The notes under the pieces are model-generated. The model saw only the letters and a list, made by a program, of their open reading frames with translations. It had not been told where the DNA came from and did not search any database. Shown piece after piece: positions 15,701 to 24,270 of a DNA stretch of 64,000 nucleotides; position 1 is the stretch's first letter; each line of letters opens with the position of its first letter. Origin of the DNA: Solwaraspora sp. WMMA2056 (GTDB taxonomy: Bacteria > Actinomycetota > Actinomycetes > Mycobacteriales > Micromonosporaceae). The position numbers and the translations under genes are program-made. The DNA is taken from NCBI RefSeq assembly GCF_030345095.1, contig NZ_CP128360.1, forward strand, positions 2,480,001 to 2,544,000, written 5' to 3'.

Positions 15701-17487
15701 CGTTCCCGACCGGTGGCGGTACGGGTTGGCAGGCGGCGGCGTTCGCGGAGCCGGTCACGGTGTCGGCGGGGACGACGTACGTGTTGTCGTACTACGCGCC
15801 GAATGGTAATTATGCGTATGATTCCGGGTTCTTTGTGTCGGGGTACTCGCGGGGTCCGTTGAGTGCGCCGTCGGGGGAGAACGGCATCTACCGCTACGGC
15901 GCCGGTGGCGGCTTCCCGACCGAGACGTACGGCTCGGCGAACTACTGGATCGATCCGTACTTCCTGCCGACCGGCGGCTCGACGTCCCCGACACCGTCAC
16001 CATCGCCCACCAGCGGCGGCGGAGGGGCGGAGGGCACCGCGCCGGCGGTCTCGGCGACCGTACCGACCTCCGACGCCACCGCGGTGGCGGCGCAAGCGGT
16101 CGTCTCCGCACTCCTGGACGCCGACATCGACGTCCCGTCGCTGGAGTTCGAGCTGCGTGACGCGGCGAACGCGCTGGTCGCCGGCACGGTCGCCTACGAC
16201 GAGGCGACGCGGCTGGCGACGTTCACGCCGAGCGCCGCGTTGCAGTCACTGCACACCTACACCGCCTCGGTGTCGGCCAGCAGCGCCGGCACGGCGATGG
16301 CCCAGCCGCACACCTGGTCGTTCACCACCACCTACGGTGACGACGTGGTGAGCCTCTTCCCGCCCGACGCGGTCCCGCAGCAGTCGTCGGTCGGGGAGAG
16401 CGCCGCGGTGGAGCTCGGGGTCAAGTTCACGCCGTCGGTGGACGGGCAGGTCGTGGGGATGCGGTTCTACCGTGGGCCGGGCAACACCGGTAGTCAGGTC
16501 GGCCGGTTGTGGCCGGTCGGTGGTGGTGCGCCGTTGGCGGAGGTGACGTTCCCGACCGGTGGCGGTACGGGTTGGCAGGCGGCGGCGTTCGCGGAGCCGG
16601 TCACGGTGTCGGCGGGGACGACGTACGTGTTGTCGTACTACGCGCCGAATGGTAATTATGCGTATGATTCCGGGTTCTTTGTGTCGGGGTACTCGCGGGG
16701 TCCGTTGAGTGCGCCGTCGGGGGAGAACGGCATCTACCGGTACGGCGCCGGTGGCGGCTTCCCCACCGGAACGTACAACTCGGCGAACTACTGGGTCGAC
16801 CCGTTGTACGTCCCCGACACCGGGGCGGACACCGGCCCTGACCCGTCGCCGACGACGAGCCCGTCGCCCGACGGACCGGGGTCGTCGCCGTCCCCGACGG
16901 TGTCACCGACCGGGTCGCCGACCCCGAGCCCGACCGCGGACCCGTCACCGACCGGGACGCCCTCGCCGAGCCCGGAGCCGACGGTCGGCCCGACCGCTCC
17001 ACCGGCCCCGGCGGTGCACATCTTCGGCCCCGACGACGTGCCGACCGCGGTGAACTGGACCGACGACGACGCCGTCGAGGTGGGTGTCCGGTTCCGGTCC
17101 GACGTCGCCGGGCAGATCACCGGGGTCCGGTTCTACAAGGGCCCGGCCAACACCGGTACGCATCGCGGCTCCCTCTGGTCGGCCGAGGGCGTCCGGTTGG
17201 CGACGGCGGTGTTCGTCGACGAGACGGAATCCGGCTGGCAGACCGTCACCTTCGACCAGCCGGTGCCCATTCTCGCGAACACCACCTATGTGGCCTCCTA
17301 CCACACATCGGTCGGCCAGTACGCGGTCACCGCCAACCAGTTCCAGACGGCCGAACTGGACCGGTCACCGCTGCACGTGCTGGTCGGCGGTGGTGCCTAC
17401 CACTACGACCCGTACGGCTGGGTGTTCCCCGGCCACTCGGTCAACCACAACTACTGGGTGGATGTCGTGTTCACGCCTAACTCTTGA
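12742..17487 (+). CDS. Secreted multidomain protein: N,N-dimethylformamidase-like domain, Ig-like domains and four DUF4082 domains
   Basis: 1581 residues. The GTG at 12742 is preferred (GAAGGGA 6 bases upstream); an in-frame TTG at 12715 would add nine residues. A signal peptide ends near ASASTDP (about 39). Domain order (residues): dimethylformamidase large-subunit-like domain about 40-530; Ig-like about 541-640; DUF4082 about 644-813; Big_5-like about 814-914; DUF4082 about 915-1074; Big_5-like about 1096-1196; DUF4082 about 1200-1356; Pro/Thr/Ser linker; DUF4082 about 1425-1581. In the first domain, VYVSVGHDEYWS and FFTGNEVYWKVRW supply clustered His, Tyr and Glu that could bind a metal; in characterised dimethylformamidases iron is held by Tyr and Glu. 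The substrate is unknown; a carbohydrate amide is possible given the locus. It faces the outside of the cell. Confidence 0.8.
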   Translation: MRAGVFPFIDRGSRHIVVVATVVAMLATLMIAMPAASASTDPCAPPVNVIACENSKPGTPSSVWDIDGVGDPTVQGFATSISVDVGDQIGFKVRTEASAYTIKVYRLGWYGGDGAREWATLNPTLPLAPNDDADCVHATDSQIFDCGTWQVGATWDVPVDAVSGVYIARVIRSDTGGDSHIPFIVRDDTSTSELVFQTSDTTWQAYNRYGGADFYWGAGGGPLPRAYKLSYNRPFATRGAQQGRDFLFSNEYPMIRFLERNGYDVSYISGLDADIRGELLLNHEVYVSVGHDEYWSPQQRANVEAARDAGVHLAFFTGNEVYWKVRWEDSVDGNGTAYRTLVCYKETWDNARIDPSDEWTGVWRDPRFPTGETREPENALVGNLYMANNTDLAMQVPAEQGKLRFWRHTGVADLAPGQTATLAPHTVGYESNEDLDNGFRPAGTFRLSTTTGFTPEYLVGYGPDNKPGDTTHHMTMYRAASGALVFGAGTIQWSWGLDAYHDGGSGAPADEAIQQATVNLFADMGAEPTTPMPGIMVTSGSTDVLAPTVTITGPADGASVAHGAPITVTGTASDAGGGLVAGVEVSTNGGETWHPATTGTHSWTYEFLPTDTSAQVVLARAVDDSGNLGAPSEPVTLSVSGPYSLFGQAVPDTPAFVETVDGSPNGTPLSTQPAVEVGVRFTPQIDGLITGLRFYKGEGNTGEHRGTLWSNGGSVLATAVFTEETDTGWQQVSLPAPVPVSAGTSYVVSYFAPNGRYASDAGFFLTDHVSGPLVAPGTEGTVGNGVYREDEPGFPNGSWGSTNYYADVTFVTAANAPPTVSSTAPIADAANVPAEVTPSVVFSKPVDESTIAFTLVDADDDPVPGAVSYDEEARRATFTPVVPLAEQTTYTATVSARDDADVPMNAPYSWSFTSTFAADVVTLFETGATPQTTASGENLPVEVGLKFTPSVDGQVVGMRFYRGPGNTGSQVGRLWPVGGGAPLAEVTFPTGGGTGWQAAAFAEPVTVSAGTTYVLSYYAPNGNYAYDSGFFVSGYSRGPLSAPSGENGIYRYGAGGGFPTETYGSANYWIDPYFLPTGGSTSPTPSPSPTSGGGGAEGTAPAVSATVPTSDATAVAAQAVVSALLDADIDVPSLEFELRDAANALVAGTVAYDEATRLATFTPSAALQSLHTYTASVSASSAGTAMAQPHTWSFTTTYGDDVVSLFPPDAVPQQSSVGESAAVELGVKFTPSVDGQVVGMRFYRGPGNTGSQVGRLWPVGGGAPLAEVTFPTGGGTGWQAAAFAEPVTVSAGTTYVLSYYAPNGNYAYDSGFFVSGYSRGPLSAPSGENGIYRYGAGGGFPTGTYNSANYWVDPLYVPDTGADTGPDPSPTTSPSPDGPGSSPSPTVSPTGSPTPSPTADPSPTGTPSPSPEPTVGPTAPPAPAVHIFGPDDVPTAVNWTDDDAVEVGVRFRSDVAGQITGVRFYKGPANTGTHRGSLWSAEGVRLATAVFVDETESGWQTVTFDQPVPILANTTYVASYHTSVGQYAVTANQFQTAELDRSPLHVLVGGGAYHYDPYGWVFPGHSVNHNYWVDVVFTPNS
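15575..15893 (+). repeat. Direct repeat copy 1 (319 bases) inside the large secreted protein gene
   Basis: This stretch, covering most of the second DUF4082 domain, is base-for-base the same as 16421-16739 (offset 846). It starts tcaagttcacgccg and ends gggagaacggcatctaccg. Sequence outside the repeat diverges immediately on both sides, including at synonymous positions. Confidence 0.9.
16421..16739 (+). repeat. Direct repeat copy 2 (319 bases)
   Basis: Second copy of the 15575-15893 repeat, covering the third DUF4082 domain. Both copies contain unusually AT-rich codons for this gene (ggt aat tat gcg tat gat), so they come from one recent source by duplication or gene conversion. Confidence 0.9.
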
Positions 17488-17553
17488 GGGCAGTCGCGGC
17501 GACGCCGTTGAATCATCGGCAGGGCGGCTTCGCCGCGACTGAAAGGGACATGG

Positions 17554-18768
17554 GTGCGCATCCTCACTTGCCTGCACACGATGGAGATCGGCGGGAGCCA
17601 GATCAACGCCATCGAGATCGCGGCAACCGTCGCCGGGCTCGGCCACGAGGTGATCGTCTACGGTCCGGACGGCGACCTGCGGAGCATGGTCGACGAGTGG
17701 GGCCTGGAGTTCGTCCAGGCCCCGCCCAAGGGCGAAGCGCCGTCGCCGCGCAACGTCGCGGCCATCGGTGAGGTCGCCCGCCAGCGCGGTGTCGACCTGG
17801 TGCACGCCTACGAGTGGGCCCCCGCCCTGGAGGCCGCGTACGGCGCGTATCTGCGCCGGGGCGTACCGCTGGTGGTCACCGTGCTCTCCATGGAGGTGCC
17901 GGCCTGGGTCCCCCGGCATCTGCCGCTGATCGTCGGCACCGAGCAGATCGCCGCCCAGGAGCGTCCCCACCGGGCCGAGGTGCACGTCATCGAGCCGCCG
18001 ATCGACACCGCCGCGAACGCCCCGGTCGCCGACCCCGGGCCGGCCCGTCGCGCCCTCGGCATCGCCGACGACGAGATCGCCGTCGTCTCGGTCTCCCGAC
18101 TGGTGCCGGAGCTGAAACTCGAAGGGCTGCTCGCCGCGACCCGGGCGATGGCCGGGATCGACCCGGGGCTGCGGATGCGGCTGCTGATCGTCGGCGACGG
18201 CGAGTCCCGCGCTCAGATCCAGCAGGTGGCCGACAAGACCAACGCGGAGGTGGGCGCCGAGGCGGTCACCCTCACCGGTGCCATGCTCGACCCGCGCGAC
18301 GCGTACGCCGCCGCCGACATCGTCATCGGCATGGGGTCGTCGGCGCTGCGGGCGATGGCCTTCGCCAAGCCGGTCGTCGTGCAGGGCGAGCGGGGGTTCT
18401 GGCTGCCGCTCACGCCGCAGACCCTGCCGGTCTTCCTCGATCAGGGGTTCTACGGGCTCGGCGACGGCACCGACGGCACCGATCGGGTCGCCGCAGCCCT
18501 CACCGAACTCGGCACCGCCGACCCGGAGCACCGGGCCGAGCTGGGCGAGTTCGGCCGCCGTACGGTCGTCGACCGGTTCAGCCTGCAGGCCGCCGGACGG
18601 CGCCAGGCGGAGATCTACGAGCAGGCGATCGCCCGCCGGCTGAACCTGGCCCGGCGGGCCGGAGCGTTGGCCCACCCGACCGCGCACCTGGTCAACTTCA
18701 AGGCCAGCCTCGCCCGGCAGCGGTTCGCCGCCGGCCGGCCCACGACCAGGAGCGGCAGTGACAGCTGA
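17554..18768 (+). CDS. Glycosyltransferase family 4 (GT-B)
   Basis: 404 residues starting GTG with GAAAGGGA 6 bases upstream. The N-terminal ILTCLHTMEIGGSQINAIEIA is the acceptor-side glycine loop of GT4 enzymes; 'VVSVSRLVPELKLEGLLAA' and 'LRMRLLIVGDGESRAQI' are the donor-domain strands. The canonical E-x7-E region is replaced by 'IGMGSSALRAMAFAKPVVVQGE', in which the first Glu is Gly/Met and the second is Gln-Gly-Glu, so the donor site is atypical. The gene overlaps the flippase gene by 11 bases (18758-18768) and the two are surely co-expressed. It is a cytoplasmic or membrane-peripheral enzyme of repeat-unit assembly. Confidence 0.8.
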   Translation: MRILTCLHTMEIGGSQINAIEIAATVAGLGHEVIVYGPDGDLRSMVDEWGLEFVQAPPKGEAPSPRNVAAIGEVARQRGVDLVHAYEWAPALEAAYGAYLRRGVPLVVTVLSMEVPAWVPRHLPLIVGTEQIAAQERPHRAEVHVIEPPIDTAANAPVADPGPARRALGIADDEIAVVSVSRLVPELKLEGLLAATRAMAGIDPGLRMRLLIVGDGESRAQIQQVADKTNAEVGAEAVTLTGAMLDPRDAYAAADIVIGMGSSALRAMAFAKPVVVQGERGFWLPLTPQTLPVFLDQGFYGLGDGTDGTDRVAAALTELGTADPEHRAELGEFGRRTVVDRFSLQAAGRRQAEIYEQAIARRLNLARRAGALAHPTAHLVNFKASLARQRFAAGRPTTRSGSDS

Positions 18769-20353
18769 GGCGACGGCACCAGCCCCGCTCGGTGCCCGGG
18801 TCCGCCGCGCCCTCGCGTGGAGCACCCTCAACAGCATCGCGCTGCGGATCGGCAGCCTCGGGGTCGGCGTACTGCTCGCCCGGCTGCTCGCGCCGGAGGA
18901 GTTCGGCGTCTTCGCGGTGGCACTGACCGTGCAGACCATCGTGATGTCCCTGGCCGATCTCGGCATGAGCGCCGACATCATCCGGCACGGGGTGCAGGGC
19001 CGCGCCGGCACCGTCACCACCATCTCGCTGCTGACCAGCATCGGTCTGGCCGGTGCGATGTCGCTGGCCGCCGGCCCGGTGTCGGCGGCGATGGGCAGCC
19101 CACAGGCCACCCCGGTGGTGCAGGTGATGTCGTTGACCCTGGTGCTCAGCGGCCTGTCGGTGGTGCCGTACGCGGTGATGCAGCGGGAGTTCCGCCAACG
19201 CGCCCAGCTCGGCCTCGACGGCGCCAGCCTGGTGCTGAGCACCACGGTCACGGTCGGCCTGGTGCTGCTCGGCTTCGGGGCCATGTCGCTGGCGGTCTCC
19301 CGGGTGGTCGCCCAGTCGATGGTGACCGTGCTGCAGTTCGTCCTCACCCGGTCCCGGCCGGTGTTCGGATTCGACCGGGCCGTCGCCCGCAGCCTGCTGC
19401 GCTTCGGGGTGCCCCTGGCCGGCGCCAACGTGCTGTCCTGGGTCGTGATGAACGTCGGTCACCTGACCGTCGGTGCGACCGCCGGCGCGTTGCTGCTCGG
19501 CCTGTACACGTTGGCGTTCAACATCTCCACCTGGCCGATGAGCGCTCTCGGCGTGGCGATCCGGGCGGTGGCGCTGCCGGCGTTCGCCACCGTGACCGAG
19601 CCACGGCGCAAGGCCGCCGGGTTCGTCTCGGCCGCCGCGCTGACCTGGACGGTGGCGCTGCTCGTCGGGGTGCTGCTGTCCGGGCTGGCCAGCGTCGTGG
19701 TGCCGGTGCTGTACGGGCAGCGCTGGTCGATGGCGGCCGACGCGCTCGCCGGGCTGGCCTTCTTCGGCGCCTTCCGGGTGCTGTTCGACCTGATCGCCAC
19801 CTTCCTCATCGCCGTGGGGGCGAGCCGGGCGTTGTTCGTCGCCCAGGTGGTCTGGCTGGTCGCTCTCTTCCCGGCGGTGATCCTCGGCGTGCGGTGGTAC
19901 GGGCTGGCCGGTGCCGGGGTCGGGCACGCGCTGGTCTGCGCGGTGATCATCCTGCCGATGTACGCGGTCGCCCTGCGCCGCTACGGCGTACGGTTGCGGT
20001 CGTTGACCGGGGCGCTGGTGCTGCCGCTGGTGGTCGCGGTGCCGGCGGTGGCGCTCGGGCTGCTGGTGGTACGCGCGGTGCCGGGTGCTCTGTGGCAGTT
20101 GCTGGCTGGTGGCGCGGTGATGACGGTGACCTTCGTCGGCCCGCTGCTGCCCTGGCTGCGACGTCGACTGCGCGAGCTGAAGGCGGCCGGTGAGGGTGCC
20201 GAGCAGCCCTCGGAGCCGACGACATCCGGTCCGACGACATCCGGTCCGACGACGGCCGACCCGGCGGTGTCCGGTCCGGCGACGTCAGGTCCGCCACCGC
20301 CGACGCCACCCGGCGCGACGACCCCCCTGGCCACGACAGTGGCCGGCCGCTGA
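18758..20353 (+). CDS. Wzx-type polysaccharide flippase (MOP/PST family)
   Basis: 531 residues, GTG start inside the preceding gene. It has about 12-14 hydrophobic helices, with the family opening ALAWSTLNSIALRIGSLGVGVLLARLLAPEEFGVFAVALT split over helices one and two, as in lipopolysaccharide/teichuronic-acid flippases. It would move undecaprenyl-linked repeat units across the membrane. After the last helix (about residue 460) a cytoplasmic tail consists of PTTSGP repeats (three to four units, encoded by a near-perfect 15-base DNA repeat around 20216-20290), a low-complexity feature not needed for transport. Confidence 0.85.
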   Translation: MTAEATAPAPLGARVRRALAWSTLNSIALRIGSLGVGVLLARLLAPEEFGVFAVALTVQTIVMSLADLGMSADIIRHGVQGRAGTVTTISLLTSIGLAGAMSLAAGPVSAAMGSPQATPVVQVMSLTLVLSGLSVVPYAVMQREFRQRAQLGLDGASLVLSTTVTVGLVLLGFGAMSLAVSRVVAQSMVTVLQFVLTRSRPVFGFDRAVARSLLRFGVPLAGANVLSWVVMNVGHLTVGATAGALLLGLYTLAFNISTWPMSALGVAIRAVALPAFATVTEPRRKAAGFVSAAALTWTVALLVGVLLSGLASVVVPVLYGQRWSMAADALAGLAFFGAFRVLFDLIATFLIAVGASRALFVAQVVWLVALFPAVILGVRWYGLAGAGVGHALVCAVIILPMYAVALRRYGVRLRSLTGALVLPLVVAVPAVALGLLVVRAVPGALWQLLAGGAVMTVTFVGPLLPWLRRRLRELKAAGEGAEQPSEPTTSGPTTSGPTTADPAVSGPATSGPPPPTPPGATTPLATTVAGR

Positions 20354-20414
20354 CGGCAGGGGCGGCCAGGCTTGGCCGACAGTGACCGTGCGGTAGATCC
20401 CGAAAGAGGTTGAC

Positions 20415-21530
20415 GTGCCTGTGCCAGCCCACCGCCCGCTGCTGCCCCGTACCCGGGTGCCAGCCCCGGTCCCGGCCGGTGATCCGACCCGCCTCGCGCG
20501 GGTGTCCGTGATCATCCCGAGCTACAACTACGGGCGGTTCCTGCCGTCCAGCGTCGGCAGCGCCCTCACCCAGGCCGGTGTCGAGACCGAGGTCGTCGTC
20601 GTCGACGACCGGTCCACCGACGACACCCGCCAGGTGCTGGCGGCGCTGGCCGTCGACGAGCCACGGCTGGTCGTCGTGCACAACGAGACCAACCATGGGC
20701 CCTGCGTCGCGTTCAACGACGGGCTGGCCGTGGCGACGGGCGAGTTCGTCGTGCGGCTCGACGCCGACGACCTGCTGACCCCGGGGGCGCTGCACCGCGC
20801 GGTGCGGTTGTTCGACGAGTTTCCCGAGGTGGGCCTGGTGTACGGCCACCCGGTGCACTTCCACGGGGAGGTGCCGACCGCCTTCCGGGCCGAGCCGACC
20901 GGCTGGACGATCTGGTCCGGCGAGGACTGGATCGCGCAACGGTGCCGGCTGGGCGTCAACTGCATCACCACCCCGGAGGCGATGGTCCGGGCCAGCGTCT
21001 ACGCCGAGGTCGGTCCGTGGGACAGCCGGATGCGCTACGCCTGCGACATGGAAGCCTGGATGCGCGCGGCGGCGGTCTCCGACGTCGGGCACCTCGACGG
21101 CGCCGACCAGGCCTGGCACCGGGAGCACGCGGCCAGTGTCAGCGTCACCGACGCCTCCGGTCGGCGGACCGACCTGATCGAGCGGCGGACCGCCTTCGAC
21201 GTGCTTTTCGACGGACCCGGCGGAAAACTGCCCCGGGCCGGGCAACTGCACGACCTGGCCCGCCGGGCGTTGGCCACCGAGGCCCTCGAATCGGCCTGCC
21301 ACGCCTACGACCGGCGGCTGACCGACCGTGAACCGGTCGAGTGGTACGTGGAGTTCGCCCTGGCGACGTACCCGCAGGCGCAGCGGTTGCCGCACTGGCG
21401 TGGCCTGCAGCGACGGCGTGCGGTCGGGCCCCGGTTCGCGCCGCTGGTGCCGGGCTTCGCCGCCAGCGTGGTCCGCCGTCGGCTGCGTAACGACGCCCGG
21501 TACCGCACCTGGAGCCGGCACGGCGTCTGA
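20415..21530 (+). CDS. Glycosyltransferase family 2
   Basis: 371 residues starting GTG. After a 30-residue Pro-rich leader, VSVIIPSYNYGRFLPSSV and EVVVVDDRSTDDTRQ form the nucleotide-binding half, and FVVRLDADDLLTPGAL has the DxD metal site. 'RYACDMEAWMRAAAVSDVGHLD' provides the D-x-E acceptor-site region. The last 100 residues are helical with no recognised domain. It lies 61 bases after the flippase on the same strand and probably belongs to the same transcription unit. The sugar donor cannot be deduced. Confidence 0.85.
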   Translation: MPVPAHRPLLPRTRVPAPVPAGDPTRLARVSVIIPSYNYGRFLPSSVGSALTQAGVETEVVVVDDRSTDDTRQVLAALAVDEPRLVVVHNETNHGPCVAFNDGLAVATGEFVVRLDADDLLTPGALHRAVRLFDEFPEVGLVYGHPVHFHGEVPTAFRAEPTGWTIWSGEDWIAQRCRLGVNCITTPEAMVRASVYAEVGPWDSRMRYACDMEAWMRAAAVSDVGHLDGADQAWHREHAASVSVTDASGRRTDLIERRTAFDVLFDGPGGKLPRAGQLHDLARRALATEALESACHAYDRRLTDREPVEWYVEFALATYPQAQRLPHWRGLQRRRAVGPRFAPLVPGFAASVVRRRLRNDARYRTWSRHGV

Positions 21531-21577
21531 GGGCCGGCGGCTGCGCGCGAGTGGTCAGCCGGCGGCCCGGGGGTGGG

Positions 21578-22651
21578 TCAGCCGGCGGCCAGCAGCGGCT
21601 GGTAGAAGGCGGTGAGATCGTCGCGGAGCCCACTGACCGTGTAGCGGTCCCGGATCGCCGACGAGGCGGCCGCGGCCCGCTTGGCGAGCATCTCGGGTTC
21701 GTCTGCCCAGGTGGCGCAGGCCTGCTCCACGGCGCGGGCGAAGGCCAGCAGATCGCCGTCGGGTACCGGCGCGCAGTGGGCCGGGTCGAAGAACTCCCGA
21801 CCGGCCAGGCCCGGGTAGCCGACCACGTACGCGCCGCAGGACATGGCCTCGGCCGGCGGCATGCCGAACCCTTCACGGTCGCTGAAGCTCAGGAACAGGG
21901 CACAGTCGCGCATGATCTGCGCGGTCTGCTCCTCGGTCCGCCCGGCGATCAGCGTGAGCTCCCAACCGTCCAGCACGTTGCGCGACCGCAGGATGTGCAG
22001 CAGTTGGTCGCGTTCGTCGGCCCGGCGGTGCCCGACGTAGGCGATGCGTCGCCGCCGGGGCCAGTCGCCGGGGGCGAACACGTCGGGGTCGACGACGTTG
22101 CGGGTCAGCCGTACCGGGATGTCGGGGAAGGCGTAGCTGAGCAGATCGACGTTGTCCTGCGAGACGGCCAGCAGCGCGGTCATGCCGGGCAGCCCGGCGT
22201 ACGGTGCCCCGGGGCCGGAATCGGCGTACGGAACATGGTCGAAGGTGTCGTAGGCCCGCTGGTTGAAGACCACCACGCGCGGCCCGCGCGGCATCGCGGC
22301 CAGCCCGGGGCCGTACCACTCGGGCACCACGAGTATGTCGGCCGGGCCGAGGGTGGCGGCCGCTGCCGCGATCACCGGCGTGCGGTTGGCGAACCAGGTG
22401 CAGCGGAACCCGGGTTCCTTGTGCATGACGTAGGCCGGGACGCCCAGCTCGGTGAGCAGGTCCACGTGCCGGTAGATGACCCGTACCCCGCCGCTGGGCC
22501 GGGGGTTGTCCGGGGCGAGGTAGTAGACCGTCGGCGTACCGGCGCTGCTGGTGGTGGTCCGGAAGGCGGGCACCTGTCGGCGGTTCAACTCCGCGGCGGC
22601 GAGGCGGGTCCGGACGAAGCCTTTGGTCTGGCCCGCGAGACGGTCGATCAC
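21578..22651 (-). CDS. Glycosyltransferase, group 1 (GT-B, rhamnan-synthesis-like)
   Basis: 357 residues, GTG start. TVYYLAPDNPRPSGGVRVIYRHVD is the N-terminal glycine-rich acceptor loop; 'IAYVGHRRADERDQLLHIL' and 'WELTLIAG' are donor-domain strands, and 'SFSDREGFGMPPAEAMSCGAYVV' is the classic E-x7-E donor-binding motif, intact here. It is convergent with the GT2 gene at 20415 (47-base gap) and divergent from the exported glycosidase-like gene, with about 204 bases between the two starts. Confidence 0.85.
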   Translation of the reverse strand: MIDRLAGQTKGFVRTRLAAAELNRRQVPAFRTTTSSAGTPTVYYLAPDNPRPSGGVRVIYRHVDLLTELGVPAYVMHKEPGFRCTWFANRTPVIAAAAATLGPADILVVPEWYGPGLAAMPRGPRVVVFNQRAYDTFDHVPYADSGPGAPYAGLPGMTALLAVSQDNVDLLSYAFPDIPVRLTRNVVDPDVFAPGDWPRRRRIAYVGHRRADERDQLLHILRSRNVLDGWELTLIAGRTEEQTAQIMRDCALFLSFSDREGFGMPPAEAMSCGAYVVGYPGLAGREFFDPAHCAPVPDGDLLAFARAVEQACATWADEPEMLAKRAAAASSAIRDRYTVSGLRDDLTAFYQPLLAAG

Positions 22652-22855
22652 GTGAGGCTCCGCACAGCGGGGAAACGATTACGGCAGTGATCGTACCTGG
22701 GCTGCAATCATGGCTTCGACTACTGTCCCGGACATTGGTCAACTGAACACGGACCGTAATGGACAATGCGGACGGTCGTGGCGGTGGGCGGTTGTTGGCA
22801 TCGAGTGCTCCGCTCACTGTGGTTGTCCGACTACGTACCGTTCGAGAGGTTGTTC

Positions 22856-24259
22856 ATGGTCGTCGCCCCCGGAACCCGCCGGCCGCGCCGCCGGGGGACC
22901 CTGATCGTCGCCGCGGCCATCGTCGGTGCGCTCGTCGTTGCCGGCACCGCCTGGCTGATCGGCACCTTGACGCGGGGTCCGGTCGCCGCCGGGATCGCGC
23001 CGGGCACCGTCGCCACCGCCGGTGGCGCGGGAGCGACGCTGCGCCCGGTCGACGGCGGCCCGGACTTCTACTCCCGGTTCTCCCCGTCGCTGCCCAGCGA
23101 CCCCGGGTTCTTCCCGATCGGCGTCTGGCTGGAGAGCGTCACCGACCCGGCGGACACCGCCAAGGACATCGAGATCGGCCTCAACACGTACGTCGAACTG
23201 ACCGCGACCACGAACCTCGACCTGGTCCGCGCCGCCGGGATGCACACCGTCACCAGCCCGATCGGTGAGCACGGCGACGAGACCGGTGGCTGGCTCATCT
23301 CCGACGAGGTCGACATGTGGGCCGGGCCGGGCGACGACCCGTGGACCGGCAACTTCCCCGGGCAGGGCGACATCTGCCAACCCGCCGACGGCGAGTGCGG
23401 CTACACCGTGCAGCGGGACATCCTCGCCCGGCTGCCCGCCGACGACCGGCTCCGGATGGCCAACTACGGCAAGGGAATCGCGTTCTGGCAGAGCGACGCC
23501 GACGCCGCCCGCTTCGTCAACGAGTTCGCCGACGTCGTCTCCGTCGACACCTACTGGTTCACCGACCGAGGCATCTGCGGTCACAGCGAGGGCGGCCGGT
23601 TCTTCGACCCCGACCAACTGACCACCGTCGACGGTGCCGAGCGGCTGCCGGCCGAGCTGTGCCACCGGGCCGCCAACTACGGCCGCACCGTCGACCGGGT
23701 CCGTTCGCTGGTCTCCCCGCCCGGCAGCCGACCGGTCTGGAGCTTCGTCGAGGTCGGGCGCCCCTTCAACGAGGAGCACTACCCGACGATCACCCCCGAG
23801 GAGGTCGTCGCGGCGGTCTGGAGCAGCATCATCCACGGCGCCCGTGGCATCGTCTACTTCAACCACAGCTTCAGCGGCCCCTGCCAGAGTCAGCACGCCC
23901 TGCGGGAGCCCTGCTACGCCCCGGTGCGGTCGGCCGTCGCGGCGGTCAACGCCCGGATCACCGGACTCGCGCCGGTGCTCAACGCGCCGTACGCCGACGG
24001 GGTGGCCAGCGTCTCCGCCGGCGTCGACCTCGCCACCAAGTGGTACGACGGCCACTACTACCTGCTGGCGGGCTCGGCCGGTGGCAGCGTCGCCGAGGCG
24101 ACGTTCCAACTGCCGTGCGTGGGTGACGCCCGGATCACCGTCCTCGACGAGGACCGCACCCTGCTCGCCGACGACGGCCGGTTCACCGACTCGTTCATCG
24201 ACGGCAACGCCGTACACATCTACCGGGTCGACGGCGGTTCCAGCTGCGGCGCGTACTGA
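22856..24259 (+). CDS. Exported putative TIM-barrel glycosidase (paralogue of the 7479 protein, lacking DUF4082)
   Basis: 467 residues from the ATG at 22856 (GAGAGG 6 bases upstream; an earlier ATG at 22766 would add a leader unlike a signal peptide). A basic N-terminus RRPRRRGT precedes one transmembrane segment (LIVAAAIVGALVVAGTAWLI). The remaining 420 residues align throughout with the catalytic half of the 7479 protein: FFPIGVWLES, GLNTYVEL, LISDEVDMWAGPG, NYGKGIAFWQSDADAARFVN, FVEVGRPFNEE, ARGIVYFNHSFSGPCQSQHALRE. Conserved acidic residues in DEVDMW and EVG are the best candidates for catalysis. Paired Cys (for example around HALREPC) suggest disulfides, fitting an extracytoplasmic site. 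It probably acts on the polymer made by this locus. Confidence 0.8.
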   Translation: MVVAPGTRRPRRRGTLIVAAAIVGALVVAGTAWLIGTLTRGPVAAGIAPGTVATAGGAGATLRPVDGGPDFYSRFSPSLPSDPGFFPIGVWLESVTDPADTAKDIEIGLNTYVELTATTNLDLVRAAGMHTVTSPIGEHGDETGGWLISDEVDMWAGPGDDPWTGNFPGQGDICQPADGECGYTVQRDILARLPADDRLRMANYGKGIAFWQSDADAARFVNEFADVVSVDTYWFTDRGICGHSEGGRFFDPDQLTTVDGAERLPAELCHRAANYGRTVDRVRSLVSPPGSRPVWSFVEVGRPFNEEHYPTITPEEVVAAVWSSIIHGARGIVYFNHSFSGPCQSQHALREPCYAPVRSAVAAVNARITGLAPVLNAPYADGVASVSAGVDLATKWYDGHYYLLAGSAGGSVAEATFQLPCVGDARITVLDEDRTLLADDGRFTDSFIDGNAVHIYRVDGGSSCGAY

Positions 24260-24270
24260 CCGTCGGCCCC

